A stretch of 64,000 nt of DNA, taken from the NCBI RefSeq assembly GCF_900187425.1, contig NZ_FYDJ01000024.1, positions 1 through 64,000 on the forward strand. The letters run 5' to 3'. The notes below the pieces were generated by a model. That model did not search any database. It saw only the letters and a list, made by a program, of their open reading frames with translations, and was not told where the DNA came from. Every line of letters begins with the position of its first letter. The first letter of the stretch is position 1. The DNA is from Pseudomonas sp. Irchel s3h14. GTDB lineage: Bacteria > Pseudomonadota > Gammaproteobacteria > Pseudomonadales > Pseudomonadaceae. The position numbers were made by a program, and so were the translations under genes. Of the stretch, positions 52,421-63,660 are shown one piece after another.

Positions 52421-53094
52421 GTGCAGCGCTCATTGAACAGGTAGCCGAGGCCACGCACGGTATCGATCGGTTTGAAGCCGGCCGGGCCTTCAAGTTTGCG
52501 GCGCAGACGGCCGACCAACACTTCGATCACGTTCGGATCACGCTCGTCGTCGTCCGGGTAGAGCTGTTCCATCAAGCGGTCCTTGGCCACCACTTGCTGG
52601 TGATGCCGCATCAGGTACTCGAGGATTCGATACTCGTAAGCGGTCAGCGCCAGCGGCTGTTCATCGAGGGACGCCTGTTTGCGATTGAGGTCCAGCAGCA
52701 ACGGCCCGGCGACGATGGTCGACTGGGTGAAACCACTGGAGCGGCGCAGCAAGGCATTCAGGCGCGCATCGAGTTCTTCGAACTGGAACGGCTTGACCAC
52801 GTAATCGTCGGCGCCGGCGGCGAGGCCTTCGACCTTGTCCTGCCAGTTGCCGCGCGCGGTGAGGATCAGGATCGGGAAGGTCTTGCCGCGCGAGCGCAGT
52901 TGACGAATCAGGTCGAGCCCGCCCATGCCCGGCAGGCCGAGGTCGATCACCGCCAGGTCATGGTTGTACTGCTCGGTCTGGTACAGCGCCTCTTCGGCAT
53001 TGGCCACGGACTCGACCACGTGGCCGCTGTCCGTCAGGCGGGTTTGCAGGTGATGGCGCAACAGCGCTTCATCTTCGACGACCAGCAGTTTCAT
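52417..53094 (-). CDS. phoP: Response regulator PhoP
   Basis: The 225-residue OmpR-type regulator starts MKLLVVEDEALLRHHLQTRL. The phospho-acceptor is in LAVIDLGLPGMGG, the Lys in YVVKPFQFEEL, and the winged helix has VIEVLVGRLRRKLEGP and IDTVRGLGYLF. It activates oprH and Mg2+-limitation genes. It is coupled to phoQ by a four-base overlap and lies downstream of oprH. Confidence 0.95.
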   Translation of the reverse strand: MKLLVVEDEALLRHHLQTRLTDSGHVVESVANAEEALYQTEQYNHDLAVIDLGLPGMGGLDLIRQLRSRGKTFPILILTARGNWQDKVEGLAAGADDYVVKPFQFEELDARLNALLRRSSGFTQSTIVAGPLLLDLNRKQASLDEQPLALTAYEYRILEYLMRHHQQVVAKDRLMEQLYPDDDERDPNVIEVLVGRLRRKLEGPAGFKPIDTVRGLGYLFNERCT

Positions 53095-53157
53095 AACGCT
53101 CTCCCAGGCAAATCATCATCTCCAGAGGCACGTGCACCTCGATGGCTAACATGGCGA

Positions 53158-53188
53158 CGCCGGATCAGTCTTTTGGATTGATCCGGCG
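53158..53188 (-). promoter_or_regulatory. Intercistronic hairpin between oprH and phoP
   Basis: A 10-base stem CGCCGGATCA/TGATCCGGCG with an 11-base loop, no T-run. It could stop exonucleases and make oprH more abundant than phoPQ in the shared transcript. Confidence 0.6.
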
Positions 53189-53210
53189 CAGGCCTTTTCG
53201 GACGCGCTCC

Positions 53211-53813
53211 TTAGAAAGCGTAGTTCGCCGACAGGTAGGTCTGGGCGCTGCTGGTCAGGTCCAGCGAACCCTGTTTGCTGCCACCGCGCTCGCTCATCTC
53301 GGTGCTGGCGTTGCTGCGCAGATAACGGTAACCCAGTTCCACCGAGGTGTTTTGCGAAACCTGTTGCAGGACACCCAATTGGCCGCCGATGGCGTAACCG
53401 ATGTCGCTGTCGCGGCTGAAGCCTGGGGAATCCTGAGTCATTTTGGTCAAACCGGCCGTGGCGCCGCCGAACAGCTTGGTGCTGCCGCCCACCGGGTAGA
53501 ACAGATCGTAGCTGCCCAAGAGGTTTTCCTGACGCAGTTTAATGCCATTGTGCGAGCCCGACACGTTGTCGTAAGTGGCGTAGTAGCGGCCCTGGCTGTT
53601 TTGCTGGCCCAGACGCACACCCCAGGTGTTGTCCTTGCCGATCACGCCGTCGGCGTTCGGGCTGTTGAGGTTGTCGTTCAGGGCGTGGGACTTTTTAACC
53701 TTGTTGCTGGTCTGTCCAAAAGTAAGGCTGGCGAAATTGTCGTCGGAAGCGAAAGCCGCGGTACTCGCGCTCAGGACAGCGAAAGCCAGAAGCAGTTTTT
53801 TGAAACCAGTCAT
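53211..53813 (-). CDS. oprH: Outer-membrane protein OprH
   Basis: The 200-residue protein matches the length of PAO1 OprH. It has a signal peptide (LLLAFAVLSASTAAFASDD) and an eight-strand beta-barrel pattern ending YLSANYAF. OprH stabilises lipopolysaccharide when divalent cations are scarce. It is the first gene of oprH-phoP-phoQ, and a PhoP-box array lies 60-100 bases upstream. Confidence 0.93.
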   Translation of the reverse strand: MTGFKKLLLAFAVLSASTAAFASDDNFASLTFGQTSNKVKKSHALNDNLNSPNADGVIGKDNTWGVRLGQQNSQGRYYATYDNVSGSHNGIKLRQENLLGSYDLFYPVGGSTKLFGGATAGLTKMTQDSPGFSRDSDIGYAIGGQLGVLQQVSQNTSVELGYRYLRSNASTEMSERGGSKQGSLDLTSSAQTYLSANYAF

Positions 53814-53873
53814 AGGGGAGTTCCTTATGCGCTATGTGCTATTTGGGTACGGGGCAAGGTTACTCACCCGGCC

Positions 53874-53912
53874 CTGAACTCCCCCTGAACGCACTCTGAA
53901 CCTGAGCTGAAT
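53874..53912 (-). promoter_or_regulatory. Four-copy PhoP box array of oprH
   Basis: On the minus strand (G/A)TTCAG occurs four times at exact 11-base spacing (plus-strand CTGAA(C/T) at 53874, 53885, 53896 and 53907). The PhoP site consensus in P. aeruginosa is a pair of (G/T)TTCAG units 5 bases apart, so this is a doubled site. It lies 61-99 bases before the oprH ATG. Confidence 0.85.
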
Positions 53913-53983
53913 CAAATCGACTCGGCTGTTTTGATGACTCTTTGCAGGAGATCCGACCATTCGTGTTTTCCTTTCGGGAGCTG

Positions 53984-54033
53984 GAACGCGGAGCGTCCCT
54001 TGAGGCATTCCCACGCAGAGCGTGGGAACGATC
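53984..54033. repeat. Half copy of family 3 repeat
   Basis: GGAACGCGGAGCGTCCCTTG followed by GCATTCCCACGCAGAGCGTG (continuing GGAACGATC), without the left arm. A decayed family 3 element between oprH and the PPTase gene. Confidence 0.8.
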
Positions 54034-54070
54034 AGCATGGGGCTACCCAGCCTGAGAGCAACCCGGCAAA

Positions 54071-54805
54071 ATGCCCCACATGAATCGCGCCCCCGCCCTA
54101 CCCGTCTGCTGCACTCCACTCGATGCCCATTGGCCGCTGCCGTTTGCGCTGCCCGATACGGTGCTGTTGAGCACTCACTTCGATACCTCGCAACTGGCCA
54201 GCGATGATTTCCAGCGCAGTGCCATCGAGCCGCCGCCCACCATCCAGCGTTCGGTCGCCAAGCGTCAGGCTGAGTTCCTCGCCGGGCGGGTTTGCGCTCG
54301 GGCGGCGTTGCAACAGTTGGAAGGGCTGAGCTTTATCCCGGCCATCGGCGAGGACCGGGCTCCGGTGTGGCCGACACACATCACGGGCTCGATCACCCAC
54401 AGCACCGGCCGGGCCTCGGCGATTGTCGCGAAGAAAACCCACTGGCGCGGCTTGGGGATGGACCTGGAAAACCTGCTCAACCCTGAACGGGCCGAGCGAC
54501 TGGCCGGGGAAATCCTCACCCCGCCAGAGTTGCAACGCATGACCGCTGGCCCTCGCGATCAACTGGCGATGCTGGTGACCCTGACGTTTTCGGTGAAGGA
54601 AAGCCTGTTCAAGGCGCTGTATCCGATCGTTCAGCAGCGCTTTTATTTTGAACATGCCGAGGTGCTGGAGTGGAGCGAGAGCGGAGAGGTGCGGCTGCGA
54701 TTGCTGACTGATCTGTCCAGCGAATGGTGCAACGGCACTGAGCTGGATGCGCAGTTTGGGGTGGTGGATGGGCAGTTGTTGAGTCTGGTCAGCATCAAGG
54801 CCTGA
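54071..54805 (+). CDS. pcpS: 4'-phosphopantetheinyl transferase (PcpS/EntD type)
   Basis: The 244-residue enzyme attaches phosphopantetheine to acyl and peptidyl carrier proteins. Motif RxxxKR-like RSVAKRQAEFLAGR, the metal-binding Asp in WRGLGMDLE and the second motif FSVKESLFKALYP are intact. In Pseudomonas the single PcpS serves both fatty acid and secondary metabolism. The start may be at 54071 or at the ATG three codons later; neither has a clear ribosome-binding site. Confidence 0.93.
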   Translation: MPHMNRAPALPVCCTPLDAHWPLPFALPDTVLLSTHFDTSQLASDDFQRSAIEPPPTIQRSVAKRQAEFLAGRVCARAALQQLEGLSFIPAIGEDRAPVWPTHITGSITHSTGRASAIVAKKTHWRGLGMDLENLLNPERAERLAGEILTPPELQRMTAGPRDQLAMLVTLTFSVKESLFKALYPIVQQRFYFEHAEVLEWSESGEVRLRLLTDLSSEWCNGTELDAQFGVVDGQLLSLVSIKA

Positions 54806-54827
54806 AGGCTTTTAGCGTCTCCAATGA

Positions 54828-54922
54828 CGCCATCGCGGGCAAGCCTTGCTCCTACGGACCGGCGGCGTTCGTCAATTTCGCACTCGACACAAAACCCGTA
54901 GGAGCAAAGCTTGCTCGCGATG
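54828..54922. repeat. REP doublet (family 1, imperfect)
   Basis: GCCATCGCGGGCAAGCCTTG (continuing CTCC) faces GTAGGAGCAAAGCTTGCTCG; the arms carry several mismatches. It lies between the PPTase and the convergent kinase gene. Confidence 0.85.
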
Positions 54923-54946
54923 GGGCCCTCACAGACAACACTGCTC

Positions 54947-56557
54947 TCACCGCTTCTCCTGATTCCTCGGCCAGCTCAGGCTGAAACACGCCCCGCCCAG
55001 GCTTTTGCTCTTGCTGATCAACGCCCGGCCATCATGCCAATGGATGATTCGCCGCACGATGGACAACCCCAACCCATGCCCACCGGAGGCGCGGGTACGG
55101 CTGTCATCGAGGCGCAGGAATGGTGTGAAAATCTTCTCCCAGGCCGTTTCCGGTACGCCCGGCCCGTCATCCTCGACATCCACTCGACAGCGCTGCTGCC
55201 CGACCTGATAGCTGACGGTCACCCGTGATTGGGCGTGGCGCATGGCGTTGCTCACCAGGTTCTGCAACGCTCGGTGCAGGTAGCGCGGCTCGGCCTCGAC
55301 CCACGCGTCGTCGTTGTCAGCGGCGGACAAACACAAACCGCGCTGCACCGTGACCTCGGCGCGTAACGGCGCCAGTTCTTCGATCACCTGATTGACCAAC
55401 GCATCCAGATCGATCCGCTGAAAATTCAGCGCCGGCGAACCCTGCTCCAGTCGTGCGTAAGTGAGCATCTCGTCCACCAGTCGATCGAGATCCTCGATGT
55501 CGTGGTCCATGCCTTCACAGTATTTTTCCAACGCCTGTGGTGTGGTGGCCGAGCCAATCATTTCCAGGCCAAAACGCAACCGCGCCACGGGTGTGCGCAG
55601 CTCATGAGACACGGCGCGCACCAGCTCACGCTGGATCGCCAGCAACTGTTGCAAGTGCTCGGCCATGCCGTTGAACGCCGAAGCCAGCCGTCCCACCGAG
55701 TCCGCGCCGCGTGCCGGCACGCGGGTTTCCAGACTGCCCTTGGCGATGCGCGTGGCGGCCGCTTCCAGGCCACGCAAGCGGCGTTCAAGTTGACGCACCA
55801 ACAAATAGACGATCAAACCGATCAGGCTCAAACCCAGTGCGGCGATCAGCACCAGCCATTCCGGCGGATAAGGATTCATCTGATACAACGGGCCGATTTC
55901 CAGCACCCACGGCGTACCGACCATGCCGGCAAACACCCGGATCGAATCGCCGCCCTTGCCCAGCGCCATCACCGTGTCGCCCTCGGACACCCGGCGACTC
56001 TGGTCCTCGTCCATGTCCGCCTGTTCGATCGTCACCAGCCGCAAGTCGAAACCAAACCCTTTGTCGCGCTTCAACTGCGCCAGGCGCTCGGGTTGCTCGG
56101 CCACCGGGTAGCGCACCAGCTCATCGGCCAGCAGGTAAATAGTCGCCCGGGCCAGTTGCTCGCTGATCTGCTGGACTTCGCCAGTCAACACCAGCTGTTC
56201 CTTGTCGCTGACCAACCGGTAAACCTTCGCCGCATGCGGACCGGTCTGTTCCACCAACGCCTGTCCGCGCAGCACGCGGGTGCGTTGGGTGAGGTCGAGG
56301 TCGGTTTGGGCAAAAGTCTTCAGCGCCAGGGGAATCCCCAGCAACCGCTCCCACACCAGCAAGGCGCGGTGGCGCTCGGTTTCGTTCATCGGGTTCAGGT
56401 TGTCGGCCATCAACGAAAACGTGCCGTGGGCCAGACGTTCGCGGTATTGCTCGCCGCGCACCTGGTTGAGCAGGTGCAAGGCCAGCACGCCGAGTACCGC
56501 CACCAGAATCAGCGCCGCGCACATGCCACCGTAAATGCGCAGAAAGATAGAGTTCAC
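54947..56557 (-). CDS. RstB-like sensor histidine kinase
   Basis: The 536-residue kinase has an N-terminal membrane helix (GGMCAALILVAVLGVLALHLL), a periplasmic sensor of about 200 residues and a second helix (LVLIAALGLSLIGLIVYLLV). HAMP, HisKA (VRAVSHELRTPVARLR) and HATPase (NLVSNAMRH; GGHGLGLSIV) follow. The long sensor with WVLEIGPLY is typical of RstB. Its start overlaps the regulator stop by ATGA. In PAO1 the equivalent pair lies beside nrdA (PA1157-PA1158). Confidence 0.92.
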   Translation of the reverse strand: MNSIFLRIYGGMCAALILVAVLGVLALHLLNQVRGEQYRERLAHGTFSLMADNLNPMNETERHRALLVWERLLGIPLALKTFAQTDLDLTQRTRVLRGQALVEQTGPHAAKVYRLVSDKEQLVLTGEVQQISEQLARATIYLLADELVRYPVAEQPERLAQLKRDKGFGFDLRLVTIEQADMDEDQSRRVSEGDTVMALGKGGDSIRVFAGMVGTPWVLEIGPLYQMNPYPPEWLVLIAALGLSLIGLIVYLLVRQLERRLRGLEAAATRIAKGSLETRVPARGADSVGRLASAFNGMAEHLQQLLAIQRELVRAVSHELRTPVARLRFGLEMIGSATTPQALEKYCEGMDHDIEDLDRLVDEMLTYARLEQGSPALNFQRIDLDALVNQVIEELAPLRAEVTVQRGLCLSAADNDDAWVEAEPRYLHRALQNLVSNAMRHAQSRVTVSYQVGQQRCRVDVEDDGPGVPETAWEKIFTPFLRLDDSRTRASGGHGLGLSIVRRIIHWHDGRALISKSKSLGGACFSLSWPRNQEKR

Positions 56558-57267
56558 AGCGTGCAGGCTTCCGGAACGAACAGATAACCTTTGCTGCGGA
56601 TGGTCTTGATCAGCCGCGGATGCTCGGGGTCATCGCCGATTTTCGGGCGAATGCGCGAGATGCGCACGTCGATGGAACGGTCCTGGCCGTCATAGCCAAT
56701 GCCGCGCAGCGCGGTGAAAATCTCTTCCCGGGACAGGATTCGTCCGGCGTTGGCGACCAGCAGCCAGAGCAGATCAAACTCGGCGCTGGTCAACTCGATG
56801 CCGTTGTCGTTCAGCCAGGCTTCGCGCAATGCGTTGTCGACCACCAACGGACCGAACTGCAGGCGCCGTTGTTTTTCCGGCGCCACTTCAGGAGTTTCAC
56901 TGCGTCGCAACAAGGCCTGGATGCGCGCCAGCAGCAGACGTGGGCGAACCGGTTTGCACACGTAGTCGTCGGCGCCCAGGTCCAGGCCAAGAATCTGATC
57001 GGTATCGTCGGTGCGGGCGGTGAGCATCAGGATCGGGCCGTCATACTTGTCGCGGACCTTGCGGCAGATGCTCAGGCCATCTTCGCCCGGCAACATCAGG
57101 TCGAGGATCACCAGGTCCGGTTTCTCCTTGATGATCCGTGCCGCGGCCAAGGCGCCATTGCCCTCGATCGATACGCGCAGACCATTGGCTTCCAGGTAGT
57201 CGCGGGTCAGTTCGGCCAGACGCTGGTCGTCCTCCACAATCAATACCTGCCAGGCTTCTTGCTCCAC
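56554..57267 (-). CDS. RstA-like response regulator
   Basis: The 237-residue OmpR-type regulator has the phospho-acceptor Asp in VILDLMLPGEDG, Lys in YVCKPVRPR and the winged-helix motif DVRISRIRPKIGDDPEHPRLIKTIRSKGYLF. I set the start at the GTG at 57267 (VEQEAWQVLIVEDDQ) after AGAGGT; spacing is short, and the 49-residue in-frame extension upstream is not receiver-like. The IRPKIGDD variant is characteristic of RstA. Divergent from nrdA. Confidence 0.88.
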   Translation of the reverse strand: MEQEAWQVLIVEDDQRLAELTRDYLEANGLRVSIEGNGALAAARIIKEKPDLVILDLMLPGEDGLSICRKVRDKYDGPILMLTARTDDTDQILGLDLGADDYVCKPVRPRLLLARIQALLRRSETPEVAPEKQRRLQFGPLVVDNALREAWLNDNGIELTSAEFDLLWLLVANAGRILSREEIFTALRGIGYDGQDRSIDVRISRIRPKIGDDPEHPRLIKTIRSKGYLFVPEACTL

Positions 57268-57558
57268 GGTGACCTCTGCTTGCCAACAACACTTAATAAG
57301 GAAGGATCCGCCCGTCTTTTTGTAATGATTGGGGAGGATAAGAATGCGTACGCACTGGCCGATTGTATAAACGCCGCTCGCCAAGAACACAAGCCGGTAA
57401 ATGCGTTCGGACAACGCGGTTTTTTGTGATAGGGTTCGCGCCCTTAAAAATCCAAATGACCGTTTTCAATCATTGAAAATCAGTGAAAAACGGTCCGCTC
57501 CAGCTAGGTCGCGGCCTACACGCTCGTTCTACGTTTCACACACAATTTACGCACAGGT

Positions 57559-57567
57559 TTATCCACA
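57559..57567 (+). promoter_or_regulatory. DnaA box upstream of nrdA
   Basis: TTATCCACA is an exact DnaA box in the 740-base region between the RstA-like gene and nrdA. In E. coli, DnaA regulates nrdAB, so a similar role is possible. Confidence 0.5.
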
Positions 57568-57621
57568 GGTAGTACGTTGCAACACCCTCAAAAACGCATT
57601 ATCTTGTACCTCGTCGCGAAA

Positions 57622-57643
57622 AAAACCCTACATGTAGGGTTTT
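57622..57643. promoter_or_regulatory. Perfect 22-bp palindrome upstream of nrdA
   Basis: AAAACCCTACA/TGTAGGGTTTT is a perfect palindrome with no loop; folded as RNA it would form a 9-base stem followed by TTTT. It may be an operator or a terminator. It does not match the NrdR box. Confidence 0.45.
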
Positions 57644-57953
57644 ACGCCAAAAACCAAACACAAACCGGACACCGATTTCAAGCGCTTTTATTGCCTCTTT
57701 CCGGTTGAACCAAACGTATTTTTGAAAGACCAAACCGCGAGTGCGGATGGCTACTGTTTTTGAGCCGAAAACGGCGTTAACGGTACGGGTGTTGCAGTCA
57801 ATTACTGTCACCCAAAAGGATCCCGGTTTCAGGTTCAAGGCCTGGGACCAAAGACTTCGGCATGGAAGCGGCGCCCCAATTGCCCCTTCCTGATCTGTCC
57901 CGAAGTTGGTATGCCCGGCCCCTCGCCGGTTGTAGTGCTTCAGGACGGAACGG

Positions 57954-57974
57954 TGGGCACCGTGATGGTGCCCA
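57954..57974 (+). promoter_or_regulatory. Leader hairpin of nrdA
   Basis: TGGGCACC/GGTGCCCA, 8-base stem with a 5-base loop, 32 bases before the nrdA ATG. A second hairpin CCGGC/GCCGG lies at about 57915-57929. The rest of 57268-57953 holds no gene that I can support. Confidence 0.45.
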
Positions 57975-58006
57975 AACAAACATAGAGAATGTGGAGACAA
58001 CCCCCC

Positions 58007-60901
<2,895 letters not shown>

Positions 60902-60935
60902 GCTGAGCCAGTGAGCGCCGCAAGGCGCTTACTCG

Positions 60936-60972
60936 AACCCCCGACAGGCCTCTGGTTTGTCGGGGGTTTTCT
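60936..60972 (+). terminator. Rho-independent terminator of nrdA
   Basis: AACCCCCGACA/TGTCGGGGGTT followed by TT, 35 bases after the nrdA stop. A small GCGCCGCAAGGCGC hairpin precedes it. Confidence 0.88.
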
Positions 60973-60983
60973 TTTGCCTGATT

Positions 60984-61077
60984 CCTGTAGGAGCAAAGCT
61001 TGCTCGCGATAGGGATAGCACGATTTGTCAGGTATACCGCGTCACCGCTCATCGCGAGCAAGCTTTGCTCCTACAGG
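60984..61077. repeat. REP doublet (family 1)
   Basis: CCTGTAGGAGCAAAGCTTGC (continuing TCGCGAT) faces its exact inverse, centre variable. Between the nrdA and flgE terminators. Confidence 0.9.
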
Positions 61078-61091
61078 TTTGTGTCGGTCAC

Positions 61092-61121
61092 AAAAAAGCC
61101 CCTCTTTCGAGGGGCTCTTTG
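61092..61121 (-). terminator. Rho-independent terminator of flgBCDE
   Basis: On the minus strand AAAGAGCCCC-TCGAAAG-GGGGC-TTTTTT, 25 bases past the flgE stop. Confidence 0.9.
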
Positions 61122-61145
61122 TGCAGTGCTATCCGCCAACCCGCA

Positions 61146-62444
61146 TCAGGTCATCTGAATGATGGTCTGCATGATGGTGCTCTGGGTGGAGATGGTCTTG
61201 GCGTTCGCCTGGTAGTTGCTCTGTGCCTTGATCAGGTCGACCAGTTCATTGGTCAGGTTGACGTTGGACTCTTCCAGAGAGTTGGAGTGGATCTCGCCCA
61301 AGGTACCGGTGTTCGGCGCATCGTAGCCCGGGATACCCGACGAAAAGGTTTCTTTCCAACGGGTGCCGCCTACAGGCTGCAAACCTTGTTCGTTGGTGAA
61401 GCTGGCGAGCGAGATCTGACCGATGGCCTTGGTCTGGCTGTTGCTGAAGTTGGCGAGCATCACACCGCTGGTGTCGATGGTCAGGTTGGTGATCTGGCCG
61501 GTGGCGTAGCCGTTCTGCGAAGGAATCGAACGCGCAGTGTCAGCGTTGTACTGCGTGGTTTTGTCCATGGAGACCGTAACGACGCCGGAGGCAGCGCCGT
61601 TGGCTTTCCACACGCCATTGGTCACGGTACCCGGAATCCAGCCGGTGATCTTCAGGTCAGGGCTGACAACCGGCGGAGTGGTAACGGAAACCAGTTTGCC
61701 TGACGAATCGAACGCCATGGTCGACGCGACCGGAAGGGAAGCGGCAAGAGTAGGATCGCTGCCATCCGGGTTGCGACCCTCGATCAGGGTGTAGGTCTTC
61801 CAGGTGTTATCACCCGTCTTGACCATGTATTGATCCATGATGTGCTGGTTACCCTGGGTATCGTAAATCGGGGTACTGAACTGCTTGGTGAAAGACGCTT
61901 CCTTGGACGGGTCAAACGGATTGGTAGTCTGGTTGATGATGGGAGCTGTGGAGTTCAGGTTGATCGTCGACGAAACCGTGGAGGTGTTTTTTGGCGCCAG
62001 GTTCGAAGTATCGATGCGCAGGTCAGTCAAAACACCATTGAGGATCTTGCCATTGGCATCCACGCCATAACCCTGCAGACGTGCAGAGCCATCGCTATTG
62101 GTGACATATCCGTCCTTGTCGACCTTGAACGTACCGGCACGGGTGTAGGACATCGAACCGTTCTCGCTCAGCACGAAGAAGCCGGAACCGTTGATGCCCA
62201 TGTCCAGCACGTTGCCGGTGTTGCTGACGTCGCCCTGGGTGAACTGCTGGGAAACGTTGGACAGGCGCACGCCGTTACCGATGGTTTTGCTGCCGGTACC
62301 CAGCTTGGTGGCCGAGTAAACGTCTTCGAATTCCGCACGGGACGATTTGAAACCGGTGGTCGCGACGTTGGCGATGTTGTTGCCGGTCACGTCCAGTTGT
62401 TTGTTGGCTGCATAGAGACCGCTAAGGCCGATATTGAAAGACAT
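61146..62444 (-). CDS. flgE: Flagellar hook protein FlgE
   Basis: The 432-residue protein polymerises into the hook. The N-terminal MSFNIGLSGLYAANKQLDVTG and NNIANVATTGFKSSRAEF, and the C-terminal SNVNLTNELVDLIKAQSNYQANAKTISTQ rod-domain motifs, form the D0 helices. The middle carries the flagellar hook-associated beta domain. It is the last gene of flgB-flgC-flgD-flgE, 31 bases after flgD. Confidence 0.97.
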   Translation of the reverse strand: MSFNIGLSGLYAANKQLDVTGNNIANVATTGFKSSRAEFEDVYSATKLGTGSKTIGNGVRLSNVSQQFTQGDVSNTGNVLDMGINGSGFFVLSENGSMSYTRAGTFKVDKDGYVTNSDGSARLQGYGVDANGKILNGVLTDLRIDTSNLAPKNTSTVSSTINLNSTAPIINQTTNPFDPSKEASFTKQFSTPIYDTQGNQHIMDQYMVKTGDNTWKTYTLIEGRNPDGSDPTLAASLPVASTMAFDSSGKLVSVTTPPVVSPDLKITGWIPGTVTNGVWKANGAASGVVTVSMDKTTQYNADTARSIPSQNGYATGQITNLTIDTSGVMLANFSNSQTKAIGQISLASFTNEQGLQPVGGTRWKETFSSGIPGYDAPNTGTLGEIHSNSLEESNVNLTNELVDLIKAQSNYQANAKTISTQSTIMQTIIQMT

Positions 62445-62475
62445 ATTCCACTCCTTTGTGCCGTGTTAGTCGGCT

Positions 62476-63198
62476 CTACATACCAATAGTTTGTACTTTG
62501 GACAGGGCGATGCTGCCCACCCCGGCCAGGTTGAGCATCAACTCACCGCCTGTCTGGCTGATGGTCACGCTGTTGACGGTGGCCGGCAGGTACGTCACCA
62601 GCGAGGTCGCCTTGCCGTCGTAGGTCGCCGTAGCGCCGAAGGTATAGGTACCCGCCTTGGCCACTTCGCCTGCGTCGTTTTTGCCGTCCCAGATGAAACT
62701 GGAAGTACCGGCTTTCTGGCTGCCCAGATCGATGGTGCGGACAACCTTGCCATCGGCATCGGTGATCTTGACCTTGACCGGGTCCACCGACGCCGGTACG
62801 GCCATGGTGCCGGTGAAACTCTTGGAGGTATCGACCACCGCCTTGTCGGTCGGTGCAATAACCGAACGCCCGACCAGCGACGACGCCTGCAATGCCTGGG
62901 ACGAGTTGTAATTGCTCGCCAGGCCGCTCACGGTGTCGTTGAGCGTGGTGATACCTTCCAGGCTACTGAACTGGGCCAACTGGGCGACGAACTCGCCGTT
63001 GTCCTGCGGTTCCAGCGGGTTCTGGTTTTTCAGTTGCGTTACCAGCAACTGCAGGAACGCGTCCTTGCCCAGGGCCTTTTTGCCGGTGGCGCTGTTCGTT
63101 GCCGCCGCCAGGCCGTCGGCACTGGTGCTGGTCTTGATCGAGGAGTTGGCCAGGATGTCCTTGAGGCTCAAACCACTGGTGGTATCGGTAACACTCAT
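62476..63198 (-). CDS. flgD: Flagellar hook assembly protein FlgD
   Basis: The 240-residue scaffold caps the growing hook and is discarded. N-terminal KDAFLQLLVTQLKNQNPLEPQDNGEFVAQLAQFSSLEGI is the FlgD signature, followed by FlgD Ig-like and Tudor-like domains (VKITDADGKVVRTIDLGSQKAG, FIWDGKNDAGEVAKAGTY). It lies 15 bases after flgC. Confidence 0.97.
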   Translation of the reverse strand: MSVTDTTSGLSLKDILANSSIKTSTSADGLAAATNSATGKKALGKDAFLQLLVTQLKNQNPLEPQDNGEFVAQLAQFSSLEGITTLNDTVSGLASNYNSSQALQASSLVGRSVIAPTDKAVVDTSKSFTGTMAVPASVDPVKVKITDADGKVVRTIDLGSQKAGTSSFIWDGKNDAGEVAKAGTYTFGATATYDGKATSLVTYLPATVNSVTISQTGGELMLNLAGVGSIALSKVQTIGM

Positions 63199-63213
63199 CT
63201 GAGTCGCCCCTTA

Positions 63214-63657
63214 TCACTGACCGAGGGTCAGGACCTTTTGCATCATGGTTTTGGCGGTGTTCATCATTTCGGCGTTGGTCTGGAACGAACGGCTCGCGGA
63301 AATCATGTCAGCCATTTCTTCCACCACGTTGACGTTCGGGTAGTAGACGTAGCCCTTGGCGTCGGCCGCCGGATGGTTCGGCTCGTAGCGCGCATCAAGG
63401 TTGCTCTGGTCCTCGACCACACCCAGCACTTGCACGCCTTGACCGGCGGCATCCTGGTTCTGGAACAGCGAGTCGCTGCCGCCGCTCTGGCCGCCCTGGA
63501 ACATGGTGGCGAATACCGGGTGCCGTGCGCGGTAGGTCTGGTCGATGCTCGACGAGACGGTTTCGGCGTTGGCGATATTACTGGCGACGGTGTTCAAACG
63601 AGTGGTCTGGGCACTCATGCCGCTACCGGCAATGTTGAAAACACTGGCTAGAGACAT
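63214..63657 (-). CDS. flgC: Flagellar rod protein FlgC
   Basis: The 147-residue proximal rod protein starts MSLASVFNIAGSGMSAQTTRLNTVASNIANAETV and ends NVNVVEEMADMISASRSFQTNAEMMNTAKTMMQKVLTLGQ, both family signatures. It lies 3 bases after flgB. Confidence 0.97.
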   Translation of the reverse strand: MSLASVFNIAGSGMSAQTTRLNTVASNIANAETVSSSIDQTYRARHPVFATMFQGGQSGGSDSLFQNQDAAGQGVQVLGVVEDQSNLDARYEPNHPAADAKGYVYYPNVNVVEEMADMISASRSFQTNAEMMNTAKTMMQKVLTLGQ

Positions 63658-63660
63658 GAC

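Noticed and set aside
41461..54033. CRISPR-like array from repeated GATCGTTCCCACGC units
   Set aside because: Copies are isolated, kilobases apart, and each is an inverted-repeat doublet rather than a regularly spaced direct repeat.
57622..57643. NrdR box upstream of nrdA
   Set aside because: The palindrome is perfect but does not match the NrdR consensus of A/T-rich spaced boxes.
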